A stretch of 64,000 nucleotides of DNA from Candidatus Gastranaerophilales bacterium (GCA_944324255.1 CALUVM010000007.1:1-64000), one strand, 5' to 3'. Counted from the first letter of the stretch, positions 24,627-33,075 are shown. Notes: generated from the sequence alone by a model not told the origin. Translations and numbers: made by a program.

Positions 24627-25218
24627 TTACGTGAAAAGACATCCTCGGGTTAGTCAATAATACCAAAAAGGCAGGAATAAAAGTATTCAAAACTCCAACT
24701 TCTAGTAAGATTCCATACCTTGTCTATATTATTGCATAGTTTCTTAATAATTGCAAGGGGAGAGAGTAAATCTGGTATAAGTGATTGGTGACTAGTGACT
24801 GGGTGACTAAGAAATTGTCCCCTCCCCTGATTGGGGAGGGTTAGGGTGGGGGGCGGTTAATGGGTAGTGACTAGTGACTGAGTGACTAAGAAATTGTCCC
24901 CTCCCCTGATTGGGGAGGGTTAGGGTGGGGGGCGGTTAATGGATAGTGACTAGGTGATTGAGTGATTGAGTGATTAAGTGAATAAGAGGAAATAAACTAA
25001 CCTGTCATCCTGAAAGGGGTAAATATAGTGTGGAGTTTAGACGTCATACTATTCCGCTTATTGTAAAATAAATTCAGCATGCCAAAATCATTTATCATGG
25101 ACAGTTGTGCAATCAACCGGGTAATGTATTAAAAAAATACCTTCCTTAACAAAAGTTAACAATTTCATCTAAACATACGATAACTATTTGTTATAAAAAA
25201 GTTAAAATAAATTGTGTC
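24627..25218. other. Intergenic region of repeats
   Basis: No supported gene. It contains a 79-base tandem repeat (annotated separately), then short repeats of the type GTGATTGA at 24952-24982, then unique AT-rich sequence before fliA. TAAAAT at 25203-25208 may be the fliA -10 box. Confidence 0.6.
24791..24948. repeat. Two tandem 79-base units with a GC-rich palindrome
   Basis: Units 24791-24869 and 24870-24948 differ by only a few bases. Each contains the hairpin CCCTCCCC-TGATT-GGGGAGGG (24820-24840 and 24899-24919) followed by GTTAGGGTGGGGGGCGG. On the minus strand this matches the CACCC..CCTAACC..TCCC pattern of the repeats around the DUF559 gene, so it is one dispersed REP-like family. 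Confidence 0.85.
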
Positions 25219-26061
25219 ATGTTTTGGGACAGTGGGATGGAACACGATTTAGATTTTTCTTCTTACAACAAAATAAAAAGAGCTACTAACGAAGAGTTAG
25301 CTGAAATGTGGTCTCAATATTTTGCCGATAAGAGCAATAAAGCATTGAGAGATGAGCTGATTCTTCAATATATTTATCTTACAAGATATGTTGTAGGAAG
25401 AGTTAAGGTCGCTCTTCCGCCTACATTTTCGTATGAAGATATTTCAAGCTACGGTGTTGAAGGTCTAATTGACGCCGTTGAAAAATATACTCCAAAGATG
25501 GGGGCAAGGTTTGAAACGTATGCCCTTGTCAGAATCAGAGGTAATATTATTGATAAAGTCCGCTCTCAGGATTTCCTCCCGAGAAGCGTTAGACGTAAAA
25601 TCAGAGATGTGAAACAAGCTCAAGATGAATTGAAAAAACAATTCGGACGTTCTGCTACAAATACCGAAATAGCAAATTATCTTGGTATTGAAAAAGAAAA
25701 AGTAGAACAGCTTCTGGCAGACGATACGAGTATAACCTCTATTTATGATAAAAAAGGCTCGCAAGACGGCGATATAGAAATTATTGACACAATCGAAGAT
25801 TCCCACACCCTTGCCCCGCATGAACAACTGGAAGAAAAGGATGTTAAAAAAGAGTTAGAAATGGCACTAAAAAGATTACCGGAACGTGAAAGAACCATAA
25901 TGGTTCTCTATTACCACGAAAATATGACGCTTAAAGAAATCGGGGATGCTATAAATATTTCAGAATCCCGTGTATCGCAGCTCCACGCTCAGGCTATTAT
26001 GAAGCTTAAGAACCTGTTGAGTGAAAACCGTTCGGAAAGATTGAAAAGAAGTATAGTATAG
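25219..26061 (+). CDS. fliA: RNA polymerase sigma factor, FliA/WhiG type
   Basis: A 280-aa sigma-70 family protein without region 1.1. Region 2 has YLTRYVVGRV and SYGVEGLIDAVEKYTP, followed by VRIRGNIIDKVRSQDFLPRSVRRK, which is typical of FliA/WhiG. Region 4 ends TLKEIGDAINISESRVSQLHAQAI. It should direct late flagellar or related genes, and two matching promoters are found here (18153 and 47744). The ATG at 25219 lacks a ribosome site, so a start at 25237 (MEHDLDF) is possible. It is separate from any flagellar gene cluster in this window. Confidence 0.87.
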   Translation: MFWDSGMEHDLDFSSYNKIKRATNEELAEMWSQYFADKSNKALRDELILQYIYLTRYVVGRVKVALPPTFSYEDISSYGVEGLIDAVEKYTPKMGARFETYALVRIRGNIIDKVRSQDFLPRSVRRKIRDVKQAQDELKKQFGRSATNTEIANYLGIEKEKVEQLLADDTSITSIYDKKGSQDGDIEIIDTIEDSHTLAPHEQLEEKDVKKELEMALKRLPERERTIMVLYYHENMTLKEIGDAINISESRVSQLHAQAIMKLKNLLSENRSERLKRSIV

Positions 26062-26093
26062 AGAGATGTTTTTTATCATCGAATTACTTTTCT

Positions 26094-26187
26094 CCAGTCA
26101 TACTAAGACTTTAGCCGAAGAAGCGTACTGTATGAGAAGTTTCCAATCTTAGTTTTTGCGATACTTCGCTTCGCTCACTATGACTGG
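26094..26187. repeat. Imperfect 94-base palindromic element
   Basis: Outer arms CCAGTCATA (26094-26102) and TATGACTGG (26179-26187) enclose shorter inverted pairs and the segment CTTCGCTTCGCTCAC. It follows fliA and may act as a terminator, but it looks like a dispersed palindromic repeat. Confidence 0.5.
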
Positions 26188-26212
26188 GGGCTCAGCCAAT
26201 GAATTTTAATCG

Positions 26213-26248
26213 GCACCCATCCTAACCTTCCCTCGTCAGGGAAGGAAC
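26213..26248 (+). repeat. REP-like unit, left copy of an exact 36-base direct repeat
   Basis: Identical over 36 bases to 26660-26695 on the other side of the DUF559 gene. It contains the hairpin CCTTCCCT-CGTC-AGGGAAGG. Confidence 0.9.
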
Positions 26249-26250
26249 CT

Positions 26251-26287
26251 GGTGCCCTCCCTTGATGAGGGAGGGCAGGGGTGGGTG
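26251..26287 (-). repeat. REP-like unit in inverted orientation
   Basis: Hairpin CCCTCCCTTGATGAGGGAGGG followed by CAGGGGTGGGTG. Read outwards from the DUF559 gene it begins CACCCACCCC, comparable to CACCCATCC at the right side, giving the gene inverted REP-like flanks. Confidence 0.8.
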
Positions 26288-26291
26288 ATAA

Positions 26292-26636
26292 CTAGACAAT
26301 ATTAAACTCTTTTTGTAGAGCTTGATAAACACCATCAATACTGGTATCAATTTCATGATTCCAAAATCTAATAACTTTATATCCTTTAGAATTTAAAAAT
26401 ATACTTCTTGTTTTATCATACTCTATTTCTTCCGGTTGATTATGCTGTCCCCCATCTATTTCAATTATTATTTTCTTTTCCCTGCAAATAAAGTCAACAA
26501 TATAAGGTGCAATGGGATATTGTCTTAAGAATTTGTAGCCATAAAATTGTCTATTCCTAAGAATATTCCATAATTTACGTTCCTGTACTGTTGGATTTTT
26601 TCGTAGTTTTCTGGCTAGAGATTTAAAATTATCCAT
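26292..26636 (-). CDS. DUF559 endonuclease-like protein
   Basis: A 114-aa protein of the DUF559 family, a very-short-patch-repair-endonuclease-like fold. The nuclease core reads IVDFICREKKIIIEIDGGQH, with D48, E59 and D61 as likely metal ligands. VIRFWNHEI follows near residue 93, and the N-terminal NPTVQERKLWNILRN is also typical. The gene has no ribosome site; TAGAAT lies 6 bases before the ATG. It is bracketed by REP-like hairpins, including an exact 36-base direct repeat, which suggests a mobile or recently acquired cassette. Its biological role is not known. Confidence 0.85.
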   Translation of the reverse strand: MDNFKSLARKLRKNPTVQERKLWNILRNRQFYGYKFLRQYPIAPYIVDFICREKKIIIEIDGGQHNQPEEIEYDKTRSIFLNSKGYKVIRFWNHEIDTSIDGVYQALQKEFNIV

Positions 26637-26659
26637 AAATCTATTCTATCATAAAACTA

Positions 26660-26695
26660 GCACCCATCCTAACCTTCCCTCGTCAGGGAAGGAAC
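26660..26695 (+). repeat. REP-like unit, right copy of the 36-base direct repeat
   Basis: An exact copy of 26213-26248, starting 11 bases upstream of the DUF559 -10 box. Confidence 0.9.
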
Positions 26696-26705
26696 TGACT
26701 CACTA

Positions 26706-26751
26706 CTCTGTATAACAGAGGTGCAGCGGGTTCGGCATCTGCCGAACCCGC
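26706..26751 (-). terminator. Two consecutive hairpins after the LysM gene
   Basis: GCGGGTTCGGCA / TGCCGAACCCGC (26726-26751) and CTCTGT-ATA-ACAGAG (26706-26720) lie 11 bases beyond the stop of the large LysM gene. The first is a 12-bp GC-rich stem. No T-run follows, so termination is likely but unproven. Confidence 0.6.
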
Positions 26752-26761
26752 CCATAAATCC

Positions 26762-29700
26762 TTATCTGCCTTCAATCTTCCGGATTAATTCATTCATCAA
26801 ATCATCAATCCGTTCTGCCGTTTTATCACCGTAGTCCCAATAGGTATCTGTTTGAGAATCAATAAGGTTTTTTAATTCAATATACGTTTCATCATTTTCA
26901 AGTCCCTTATCAGCAGCAAGAGCAAGGAGTGTATTCGGGATAACATTCATTTCCGCTTGAGTCGGCCCCCATTCATTATCTATATAGCTGATAATATTTT
27001 CGGCGTAAGGTTTGTTATTGAAGGTTGTAATAATACCTATGATATTATCTATTGTGAAGTAGCCTTCCTCTTTCAGTTTATCTCTTACTGAACCGTGACC
27101 GAGTCCGGCAACATCTTCATAGATTTCATGCCCCTTATTATATCCGTCTCGAGATATAGCCCTGAACATCTTACTGTGTTCATTTCCTTGAGTATCTTTT
27201 ATGCTGATTGACCTATAGAGAGTTTCAGATTCAGGATCTATTTCAACAATATTATTTCCAAGATCTTTCATCCAGCCATGCTCAAAAGCTTTGTTTATTA
27301 TATCTAAACCTCGTTCTTGGTGCTTAAAGAAATCCTCAAACATCCTATTTCTGGCACCCTGACTGATTCCGCTTGCATCAATTTCCAATAGTGCTTCAAA
27401 TGGTATTGTACCGGAATCACTCATCTCGGTGAGTATTTCTTCTATAAACTCAGTATCACCGGCATTTTCTTTCACTAATTCATCTAATTTAGCACGGACA
27501 ACGCTTTTATCTTCTATATGCTTAGCTATTTGATTAAGCCTATAGATATCTCCTGCACCCAGAGATTTCAGTATTGTATCAAAGACTTTCCTTGCCTCCC
27601 CTTCGTCGCATTTTTCAGGAAGAAGAGCTATCAGTTTGTAAGTTGTTATACCGTCCGGCAGATTATCTTTTAACTCCCAGGTATCATCATTAACTTTAAT
27701 ATAGTCTTTGATTAGAGAGAGTCCCTTTTCGTCGCTTATTATACTGTCATCGTGAAATTTTCTAACAAGAAGTTCTCTTATTTCATAATTCTCAGGGAAT
27801 TTTTCAAGTATTTTGTCATTAGGTATGTCTGATGGGTGCGCAACTTTATTTTTAATAAAGTCAACTACTTCTTCTTCACTCATACCATCAATAAATTGCG
27901 CAAAGTGTGGTACTAGCGTAGCACATGCTGCCCTCCATTCAATAGCCTCAGAATATTCATTTTTACCCATATCTTCGAGCTTGATTGATTTAACAAGAGC
28001 TTCGCTCATTTCTTCTGTTGCGTATGTAGCTAACTCATCCATCTCTTCATAGGTTGGGCGTCTGGATGGTTCAAATTTGTATGTTTTTGTACCGTCTTCC
28101 GCTGTTGTGACAGTGAAGAATGAATCAAGTATCTCGGTTTTTATTGCATTTTTTTCTTCATCAGGCAAGCCGGATCCATCTATTCTGACGAATATCTCGT
28201 TAAGATATATTGCATTATCAAGGTTACCTTTGTCTGCGAGGAAGAGTTCTTTTGCCTTTTCAGCAGCCTTCTTATAAAGCTCGGCTTCATACTCATCTAT
28301 GACATCAAGTTGGCTCAATGTATAAAGATCAGAGTTATTAATAAGAGTTTCTATATCTTCCTTAGAAGCGTTGTAGAAGTCTGTATTAAGGGCAAGGAGT
28401 CTTTGCAACATTTTATCCGTTGTATTTACATACTCTTTAAACAGTGCAGCTTTCTTTTCATCTGTATCAGCAGCTTTCTCTTTCTCTGCAAATTCATCTA
28501 ACAGCTCTTTAGAAGTTGCCTCTACCATAGGATCAGATGCCCAATAATAAACATCTCCGTTTGTATCAAAATTCATATATTTTTCAACAATGCCTTTTTC
28601 AGGGTCTGCTTCGATATGGAATCCGTTTGCATCTTCTGATTTTTGGAAAGTATCTTTCAATGAGTGTTCCGTATCAGATAATCTTTCCCCGCGGAGTTCT
28701 TTATCTCTGATAGCTTTGTACATATCAGCCGCAGTTTTGAATGAGGTTTCATCTTTTTCAAATAATGTGCTGTCATACTCTCCGTCTTTCAGCATAAGTT
28801 TTTCAACCACTTCCGGATCTCCCGTTTTTAGGAGATCGAGAACAAACGCCTTGAACTTGTCGGAAGTTTGGTCAACCAGATCAGGGTTCTTAAGCTGGTC
28901 TATAACATTTAGAATAACTTCTTCTGTCGGCTGCATAGTCACTTGATTTTTTAGCTTATCAAGATTTAAATCTTTTCTTTTGCTTTGAACATCCGGAGCT
29001 TCTTCGCCTTCAGGTTTTCCAGCAGCCAGATTAGCTTCAAATTCTTTCTTTAAGGATTTTATACCCTCCAGATTGTCAGCATAAATCGTTGCACCGCCGA
29101 CTTCTGCGGAGTACATTTCTTTTGTAACGGCAGAATCGCCTTCGCCTTCTGTTTTTGTATATTTGGTAATACCGTCTGCGCCGTCAACAGATGAGGTTGT
29201 CCAGCCATCTGAATCAAAGCTCTCTGCAATATTAACAGAGCTTTCGCCGACAGCATCTTTTGCAGCGTTGCTTTCAGGATTAAATTCTGCAGGCGGTTCG
29301 GTTCCGGCGGGCGGCTCAGTTCCTGCAGGCGGCTCTGTTCCTGCAGGCGGTTCGGTTCCGGCAGGCGGTTCGGTTCCTGCAGGCGGCTCAGTTCCAGCAG
29401 GCGGTTCTGTTCCAGCAGGCGGTTCGGTTCCAGCAGGCGGTTCGGTTCCAGCAGGCGGCTCAGTTCCTGCAGGCGGTTCGGTTCCGGCAGGGGGCTCAGT
29501 TCCTGCAGGCGGCTCTGTTCCTGCAGGCGGTTCGGTTCCGGCTGCCTTAGGCAGTTTGATTTCCTGACCTATAAGGATATGGTTAACATCTTTTATATTA
29601 TTAATAAGTGCTATTTCTGCAATTCTATCATTAATCTGTTTAAAGTTAGGCTTTTCAATTCCTTCCTGCTTTAAGGTTTTGACCGCAATTTTATATAAAT

Positions 29701-30301
29701 TATCCCCTTTCACAGCTTTATATGTTTCTGTATATTTAGCGGTCAATTCATCTTTCTTTGTTCCCAGTTTTTTTACGGTTGTCTGAATTGCCTGATTGAA
29801 GGCTCGTTGAGAAGTTTTACCGTCATCAGAAAGAGGTTCTTCTGTAGCAGGAGTCTCTTCACCTGCAGGCTCTTCTCTTAACTCACCGTCTTTAACCGTG
29901 CTTTCAGGTTCTGCTACTTCTTTCGGAACAACAGCGTCCGGAGTTTCTTCTTCTATTTTTACTTCAGGAGGCTCTGTATTGCTGAGTAGTTTCATAACCG
30001 CAGCAACAGGGTTTCTGCCGGATTCTCTCTTTAATTCTTTAAATTCTTTTACAAGTTCTTTTATTTTTCCTTCATCAATATCTTCTCCGAGTTTTTGGGA
30101 GAGTTTATCTAAATATTCCAGCTCGGTTCCGCTTGTAACTTTATTGTCATTTTTGCCCAGCTTATCGATTGCTTCAAAAATCGGAGCCAGCCCCAATCCG
30201 TGAAGTCTTTTGTCCTTCAGAATCTCTCTGTACATATCCCCTTCTTTGATTACCAGATCTTTTTTGAATGAAAATTTTACATCTTTAAATTCATCAGCCA
30301 T
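26762..30301 (-). CDS. Large LysM protein with a hexapeptide-repeat linker
   Basis: A 1179-aa protein. The N-terminus is charged and helical (1-190), with a Glu/Pro-rich stretch. A LysM-like module at about 193-251 (YKAVKGDNLYKIA to LIGQEIKLP) would bind peptidoglycan or chitin-like glycans. Next come 14 exact GTEPPA units (255-338), a flexible Pro-rich linker, and then 840 residues of mostly helical, acidic sequence without a recognised domain. It has no signal peptide. The ATG at 30301 is chosen because AAGGAG stands just upstream; an upstream in-frame ATG at 30331 lacks a site. The function is unknown; a wall-associated or structural role is inferred. Confidence 0.75.
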   Translation of the reverse strand: MADEFKDVKFSFKKDLVIKEGDMYREILKDKRLHGLGLAPIFEAIDKLGKNDNKVTSGTELEYLDKLSQKLGEDIDEGKIKELVKEFKELKRESGRNPVAAVMKLLSNTEPPEVKIEEETPDAVVPKEVAEPESTVKDGELREEPAGEETPATEEPLSDDGKTSQRAFNQAIQTTVKKLGTKKDELTAKYTETYKAVKGDNLYKIAVKTLKQEGIEKPNFKQINDRIAEIALINNIKDVNHILIGQEIKLPKAAGTEPPAGTEPPAGTEPPAGTEPPAGTEPPAGTEPPAGTEPPAGTEPPAGTEPPAGTEPPAGTEPPAGTEPPAGTEPPAGTEPPAEFNPESNAAKDAVGESSVNIAESFDSDGWTTSSVDGADGITKYTKTEGEGDSAVTKEMYSAEVGGATIYADNLEGIKSLKKEFEANLAAGKPEGEEAPDVQSKRKDLNLDKLKNQVTMQPTEEVILNVIDQLKNPDLVDQTSDKFKAFVLDLLKTGDPEVVEKLMLKDGEYDSTLFEKDETSFKTAADMYKAIRDKELRGERLSDTEHSLKDTFQKSEDANGFHIEADPEKGIVEKYMNFDTNGDVYYWASDPMVEATSKELLDEFAEKEKAADTDEKKAALFKEYVNTTDKMLQRLLALNTDFYNASKEDIETLINNSDLYTLSQLDVIDEYEAELYKKAAEKAKELFLADKGNLDNAIYLNEIFVRIDGSGLPDEEKNAIKTEILDSFFTVTTAEDGTKTYKFEPSRRPTYEEMDELATYATEEMSEALVKSIKLEDMGKNEYSEAIEWRAACATLVPHFAQFIDGMSEEEVVDFIKNKVAHPSDIPNDKILEKFPENYEIRELLVRKFHDDSIISDEKGLSLIKDYIKVNDDTWELKDNLPDGITTYKLIALLPEKCDEGEARKVFDTILKSLGAGDIYRLNQIAKHIEDKSVVRAKLDELVKENAGDTEFIEEILTEMSDSGTIPFEALLEIDASGISQGARNRMFEDFFKHQERGLDIINKAFEHGWMKDLGNNIVEIDPESETLYRSISIKDTQGNEHSKMFRAISRDGYNKGHEIYEDVAGLGHGSVRDKLKEEGYFTIDNIIGIITTFNNKPYAENIISYIDNEWGPTQAEMNVIPNTLLALAADKGLENDETYIELKNLIDSQTDTYWDYGDKTAERIDDLMNELIRKIEGR
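29292..29543. repeat. Fourteen tandem 18-base units coding GTEPPA
   Basis: Units vary only at silent positions, so selection acts on the protein repeat. Units 2-4 and 12-14 carry the same variant order, a sign of duplication or conversion within the array. Because the unit is a multiple of three, number changes would alter linker length without frameshift. Confidence 0.95.
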
Positions 30302-30473
30302 TGTTTCACTCCTTCTATTATAAATTTGCATACAATTATTCTATAGTTTTCTATGGTTAACGGCATTATTTAGGAAATCTTTAATAAATTCACAATAATT
30401 GTTACAAAAATTAATAATAGCGGTATGTAATTAGCAGGAACCAGCTGCCTGCCCCACCTTTTTACCCGTTTTT

Positions 30474-30504
30474 CCCCCTTCTACCCCCACCCCCATTTAC
30501 CCCC
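30474..30504 (-). promoter_or_regulatory. G-quadruplex motif
   Basis: The minus strand has four G5 runs (complement of C5 at 30500-30504, 30490-30494, 30484-30488 and 30474-30478) separated by 5, 1 and 5 bases. It lies between the stop of the RluA-family gene and the start of the LysM gene, on their coding strand, so it would be present in an RNA from either side. The rest of the intergenic stretch holds no gene. Confidence 0.75.
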
Positions 30505-30542
30505 GTTTACGCCCGGGGATGGTTGATTCAGCATAATAAAGC

Positions 30543-31445
30543 CTATTCTGCTCTAAGTGCTTTTAAAACCTTTTCAAACTTCTCATCCGGAGGAATTTCC
30601 AGATTGATAACTTCGTCGCTGAATGGTTTTGTAAATGTCAGTTTGTAAGATTCAAGCACCTGTTCTTCTGTTTTTATCTTCATTTTCCCGAATCCATACA
30701 AAGTATCATTATAAACAGGATGCCCTATTGATGCCATATGAACCCTGATTTGATGTGTCCTTCCCGTTATCAAATCAAGTTCTATAAGTGTAGCGGTTTT
30801 AAATCTTTCAAGTACTTTAACTCCGGTATAACTTTCTTTGCCGTCTTTATTTACTTCCATCTTATGCGGCTGCTTAGGATTCCTGCCTATCGGAGAGTCG
30901 ATAATAAATTCCTCCTGTTCAACTACACCTTTTACTATTGCCAGATATTTTTTTGAAAAATTCCGTTCTTTAATTTGAGAGGCTAAGTACTCATGAGCCG
31001 GATTATTCTTAGCTATCATAATTAATCCCGAAGTGTTTCTGTCCAGCCTGTGAACAATCCCCCTTCTGAATTCGCCGTTAAGGTCGGAAAGACTTTCTTT
31101 GTATTTGAATAAAAGCGCATTTACAAGAGTTCCGGATGTTTCCTGTGCTGTAGGATGGGTAAGCATTCCCGACGGTTTATTGATAACTGCCATGTTCTCA
31201 TCTTCCCATATAATATCAAGCCCAATGTTTTCCGGCTCTATTTTAATAACGGCAGATTCTGTATCTCCGGTTATTATATCTCCCGCTCTAAGCTCATAAG
31301 ACGGCTTTTTAGATATATTATTTACACGTATTTTCCCCGTTTTTATAAAGGTCTGTATTTTGGACCGTGAAATATCAGGCATAATCTCTGCCAGATATAA
31401 ATCTATTCTTGTGCCTTCTGAAAATTCATCTGCTATAAGTTTCAT
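30543..31445 (-). CDS. RluA-family pseudouridine synthase (RluD-like)
   Basis: Converts uridines in ribosomal RNA to pseudouridine. The 300-aa protein has an N-terminal S4 RNA-binding domain (about 12-60) and the catalytic motif HRLDRNTSG at 132-140, with D135 as the active aspartate. TGRTHQIRVHMASIGHPV is the family's C-terminal signature. It starts inside the end of lspA (4-base overlap), the common lspA-rluD order. Exact target positions (RluD type) are inferred from the context. Confidence 0.92.
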   Translation of the reverse strand: MKLIADEFSEGTRIDLYLAEIMPDISRSKIQTFIKTGKIRVNNISKKPSYELRAGDIITGDTESAVIKIEPENIGLDIIWEDENMAVINKPSGMLTHPTAQETSGTLVNALLFKYKESLSDLNGEFRRGIVHRLDRNTSGLIMIAKNNPAHEYLASQIKERNFSKKYLAIVKGVVEQEEFIIDSPIGRNPKQPHKMEVNKDGKESYTGVKVLERFKTATLIELDLITGRTHQIRVHMASIGHPVYNDTLYGFGKMKIKTEEQVLESYKLTFTKPFSDEVINLEIPPDEKFEKVLKALRAE

Positions 31446-31912
31446 TGCTTTTTGGTTATATAATTGTTTTTTATAATAATAACAACTATAGCAAAAACAC
31501 CGATATTTATAAAAATATCCGAAATATTGAATACAGGAAAGTTTACAAAATTAAGCTTGAAAAAATCTCTGACAAACCCGAAAATGATTCTTTCATACAG
31601 GTTGCAAAAAATTCCCGCAATAAGCATTGATATCCAGTAAATAGTAAATACGGAATAACGGTGTATATTTTTTATGCCGTAATATAAAATCCCGGCTATT
31701 GCAAAAACGGAAAACCCTATTAAAAAGATTTTGGAATTCTCCAGTATATTGAAAGCAGCCCCTGTATTTTGGACGTATATTAAATCCAATAAAGGATTCT
31801 CCGGTATCTTAAATCTGGCAGAATTGATTATTATTCCGGAAAAAAATATATCAAATATTATGAAAAATACTGTCGAAATTAGTAAATATGTAATTTTACT
31901 TGTTTTCGTCAT
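31442..31912 (-). CDS. lspA: Lipoprotein signal peptidase II
   Basis: Cleaves the signal peptide from diacylated prolipoproteins in the inner membrane. The 156-aa protein has four hydrophobic helices, YVQNTGAAFNI at 46-56 and the aspartic catalytic pair D116 (VRDF) and D132 (ISDIFINIG). The usual GN-x-xDR motif is altered to CNLYER, but the two Asp remain. It overlaps the upstream exported-protein gene by 17 bases and the downstream rlu gene by 4 bases, a tight operon. Confidence 0.88.
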   Translation of the reverse strand: MTKTSKITYLLISTVFFIIFDIFFSGIIINSARFKIPENPLLDLIYVQNTGAAFNILENSKIFLIGFSVFAIAGILYYGIKNIHRYSVFTIYWISMLIAGIFCNLYERIIFGFVRDFFKLNFVNFPVFNISDIFINIGVFAIVVIIIKNNYITKKQ

Positions 31913-32777
31913 TCTTTAGCTCTTCTTTTAATGTGATAAACTTGTTTTGAGGTATTACATTCACTCTTTTTATTGTATACCCGAACCCTGTAAGGCTTAG
32001 TTTTATACTCAAATCAGAAACATCAGCTTTGGTTAAGCCGATTGATGCTACAATATATTCGTTAACATTATCGGTATTTGCTCTAAATATCCTTTCCAGA
32101 ATATTATCTTCCGGCATTTTTCTGAAAACTTCCTGTAGCTGCTTTTGCGGATATTCAACTTTTTCATTCGAAATAGATGCAATTGCAATAGTTTCAGCAG
32201 GCGGAGTGAACTCTAATGATGCCGTGTATTCTGTATCTGCAAGTATTTGTTTAGGAACGGTAAGTTTGATGTCTAAATCTTTCGCTTCTCCGTAAAGCAT
32301 TGATGTCGTTTCATCTAAAACGGAATCGGATACGACTTTCCATCCGTCATCTGTTTTTTGAAGATAGTAAACACTGTTAGCAAAACTTTTTAACTCTCCG
32401 GACAGGGTTTCATTAACAGGAATCTGCGCATAAGAAGTTTCCGTTAATTCCGCAATGGCTTTATTATCACAGACAACGACATTTTTTATGTCTATAGAGT
32501 ATTTTATTTCATTGAAAGTATTCCAGGTTTCTTTAACAAGCTTGGAATAAGAATCCAGATTGAAGCCGTCTGCATTAATATATTTTTTGTCATAAGTAGA
32601 AATAAAGTTCTCAAAGTCTGTTTTGTTAGCATATTTAACCTGTGATTCAAGAACTTTTTTAACTTCTCTTGCTTCGTTGTTTGTTATCCTTAAGTTAAAA
32701 AATGAAGGCATTTCCCATGCATTTGCCGGTATAATGCTCATAAGGATTAATGATAGTATAAGTATAATTCTCTTCAT
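31896..32777 (-). CDS. Exported protein of unknown function
   Basis: A 293-aa protein with a signal peptide (about 1-21, ending PANA). A domain of the type seen in NTF2-like or nuclear-transport-factor folds is possible in about 35-165 (ENFISTYDKKY...LSGELKSFANSVYYLQKTDDGWKVVSD). A second beta-rich domain follows. The ATG at 32777 is preferred over an upstream start because TATAAT (32784-32789) is 6 bases before it and the signal peptide then begins at residue 1. It heads an operon with lspA and an RluA-family gene. Confidence 0.7.
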   Translation of the reverse strand: MKRIILILSLILMSIIPANAWEMPSFFNLRITNNEAREVKKVLESQVKYANKTDFENFISTYDKKYINADGFNLDSYSKLVKETWNTFNEIKYSIDIKNVVVCDNKAIAELTETSYAQIPVNETLSGELKSFANSVYYLQKTDDGWKVVSDSVLDETTSMLYGEAKDLDIKLTVPKQILADTEYTASLEFTPPAETIAIASISNEKVEYPQKQLQEVFRKMPEDNILERIFRANTDNVNEYIVASIGLTKADVSDLSIKLSLTGFGYTIKRVNVIPQNKFITLKEELKNDENK

Positions 32778-32828
32778 AAAAAGATTATACCTTAAAATCT
32801 TCAAAACAAAAATAAACCAAACAACGTA

Positions 32829-32972
32829 TTATGCTCTTTTGGGTGATGTATTGTATTTTAAAATAATATACAAAAGCGGTTTTGTTGCGGAAGAGCTTTC
32901 CCGAATTTCAGAAGTTTTCTTCTCCGCTGAATCTTTTCCGTTTAAATATTTCATAAATTCTTTACTAAACAT
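32829..32972 (-). CDS. Small protein of 47 aa
   Basis: Read from the minus strand. It starts MFSKEFMKYLNGKDSAEKKT and ends NTSPKRA, with a hydrophilic first half and a short hydrophobic stretch KPLLYIILKY. AAAGGGG stands 5-7 bases before the ATG. A copy of the AT-rich element (32990-33008) is just upstream, as for the 56- and 57-aa genes. A longer plus-strand ORF covers the same bases but has no signals. Function unknown. Confidence 0.55.
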   Translation of the reverse strand: MFSKEFMKYLNGKDSAEKKTSEIRESSSATKPLLYIILKYNTSPKRA

Positions 32973-32989
32973 AGTTTCCCCTTTAAAAA

Positions 32990-33008
32990 CTTACATATAT
33001 ATAAAGTT
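32990..33008 (-). promoter_or_regulatory. AT-rich promoter-like element (copy 5)
   Basis: Minus strand AACTTTATATATATGTAAG directly before the 47-aa gene. The upstream block is GTTAACAATTGTA rather than GTTACAA, so this copy is less complete. Confidence 0.5.
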
Positions 33009-33075
33009 TTTCTCTTACTTTTTTTTGATTAATATGATATAATTTTTTTACAATTGTTAATAATCAGGAGATAAT

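Noticed and set aside
24791-24948. Tandem repeats as a possible CRISPR array
   Set aside because: The units are directly adjacent with no spacers, only two copies exist, and no cas genes are present.
29163-29567. Plus-strand 134-aa ORF with repeated AGGSVP
   Set aside because: It is the antisense reading of the GTEPPA repeat array; the silent-site variation fits the minus-strand frame, and it lacks a ribosome site.
32623-33042. Plus-strand 139-aa ORF
   Set aside because: It overlaps the signal-peptide gene and the 47-aa gene on the other strand and has no ribosome site.
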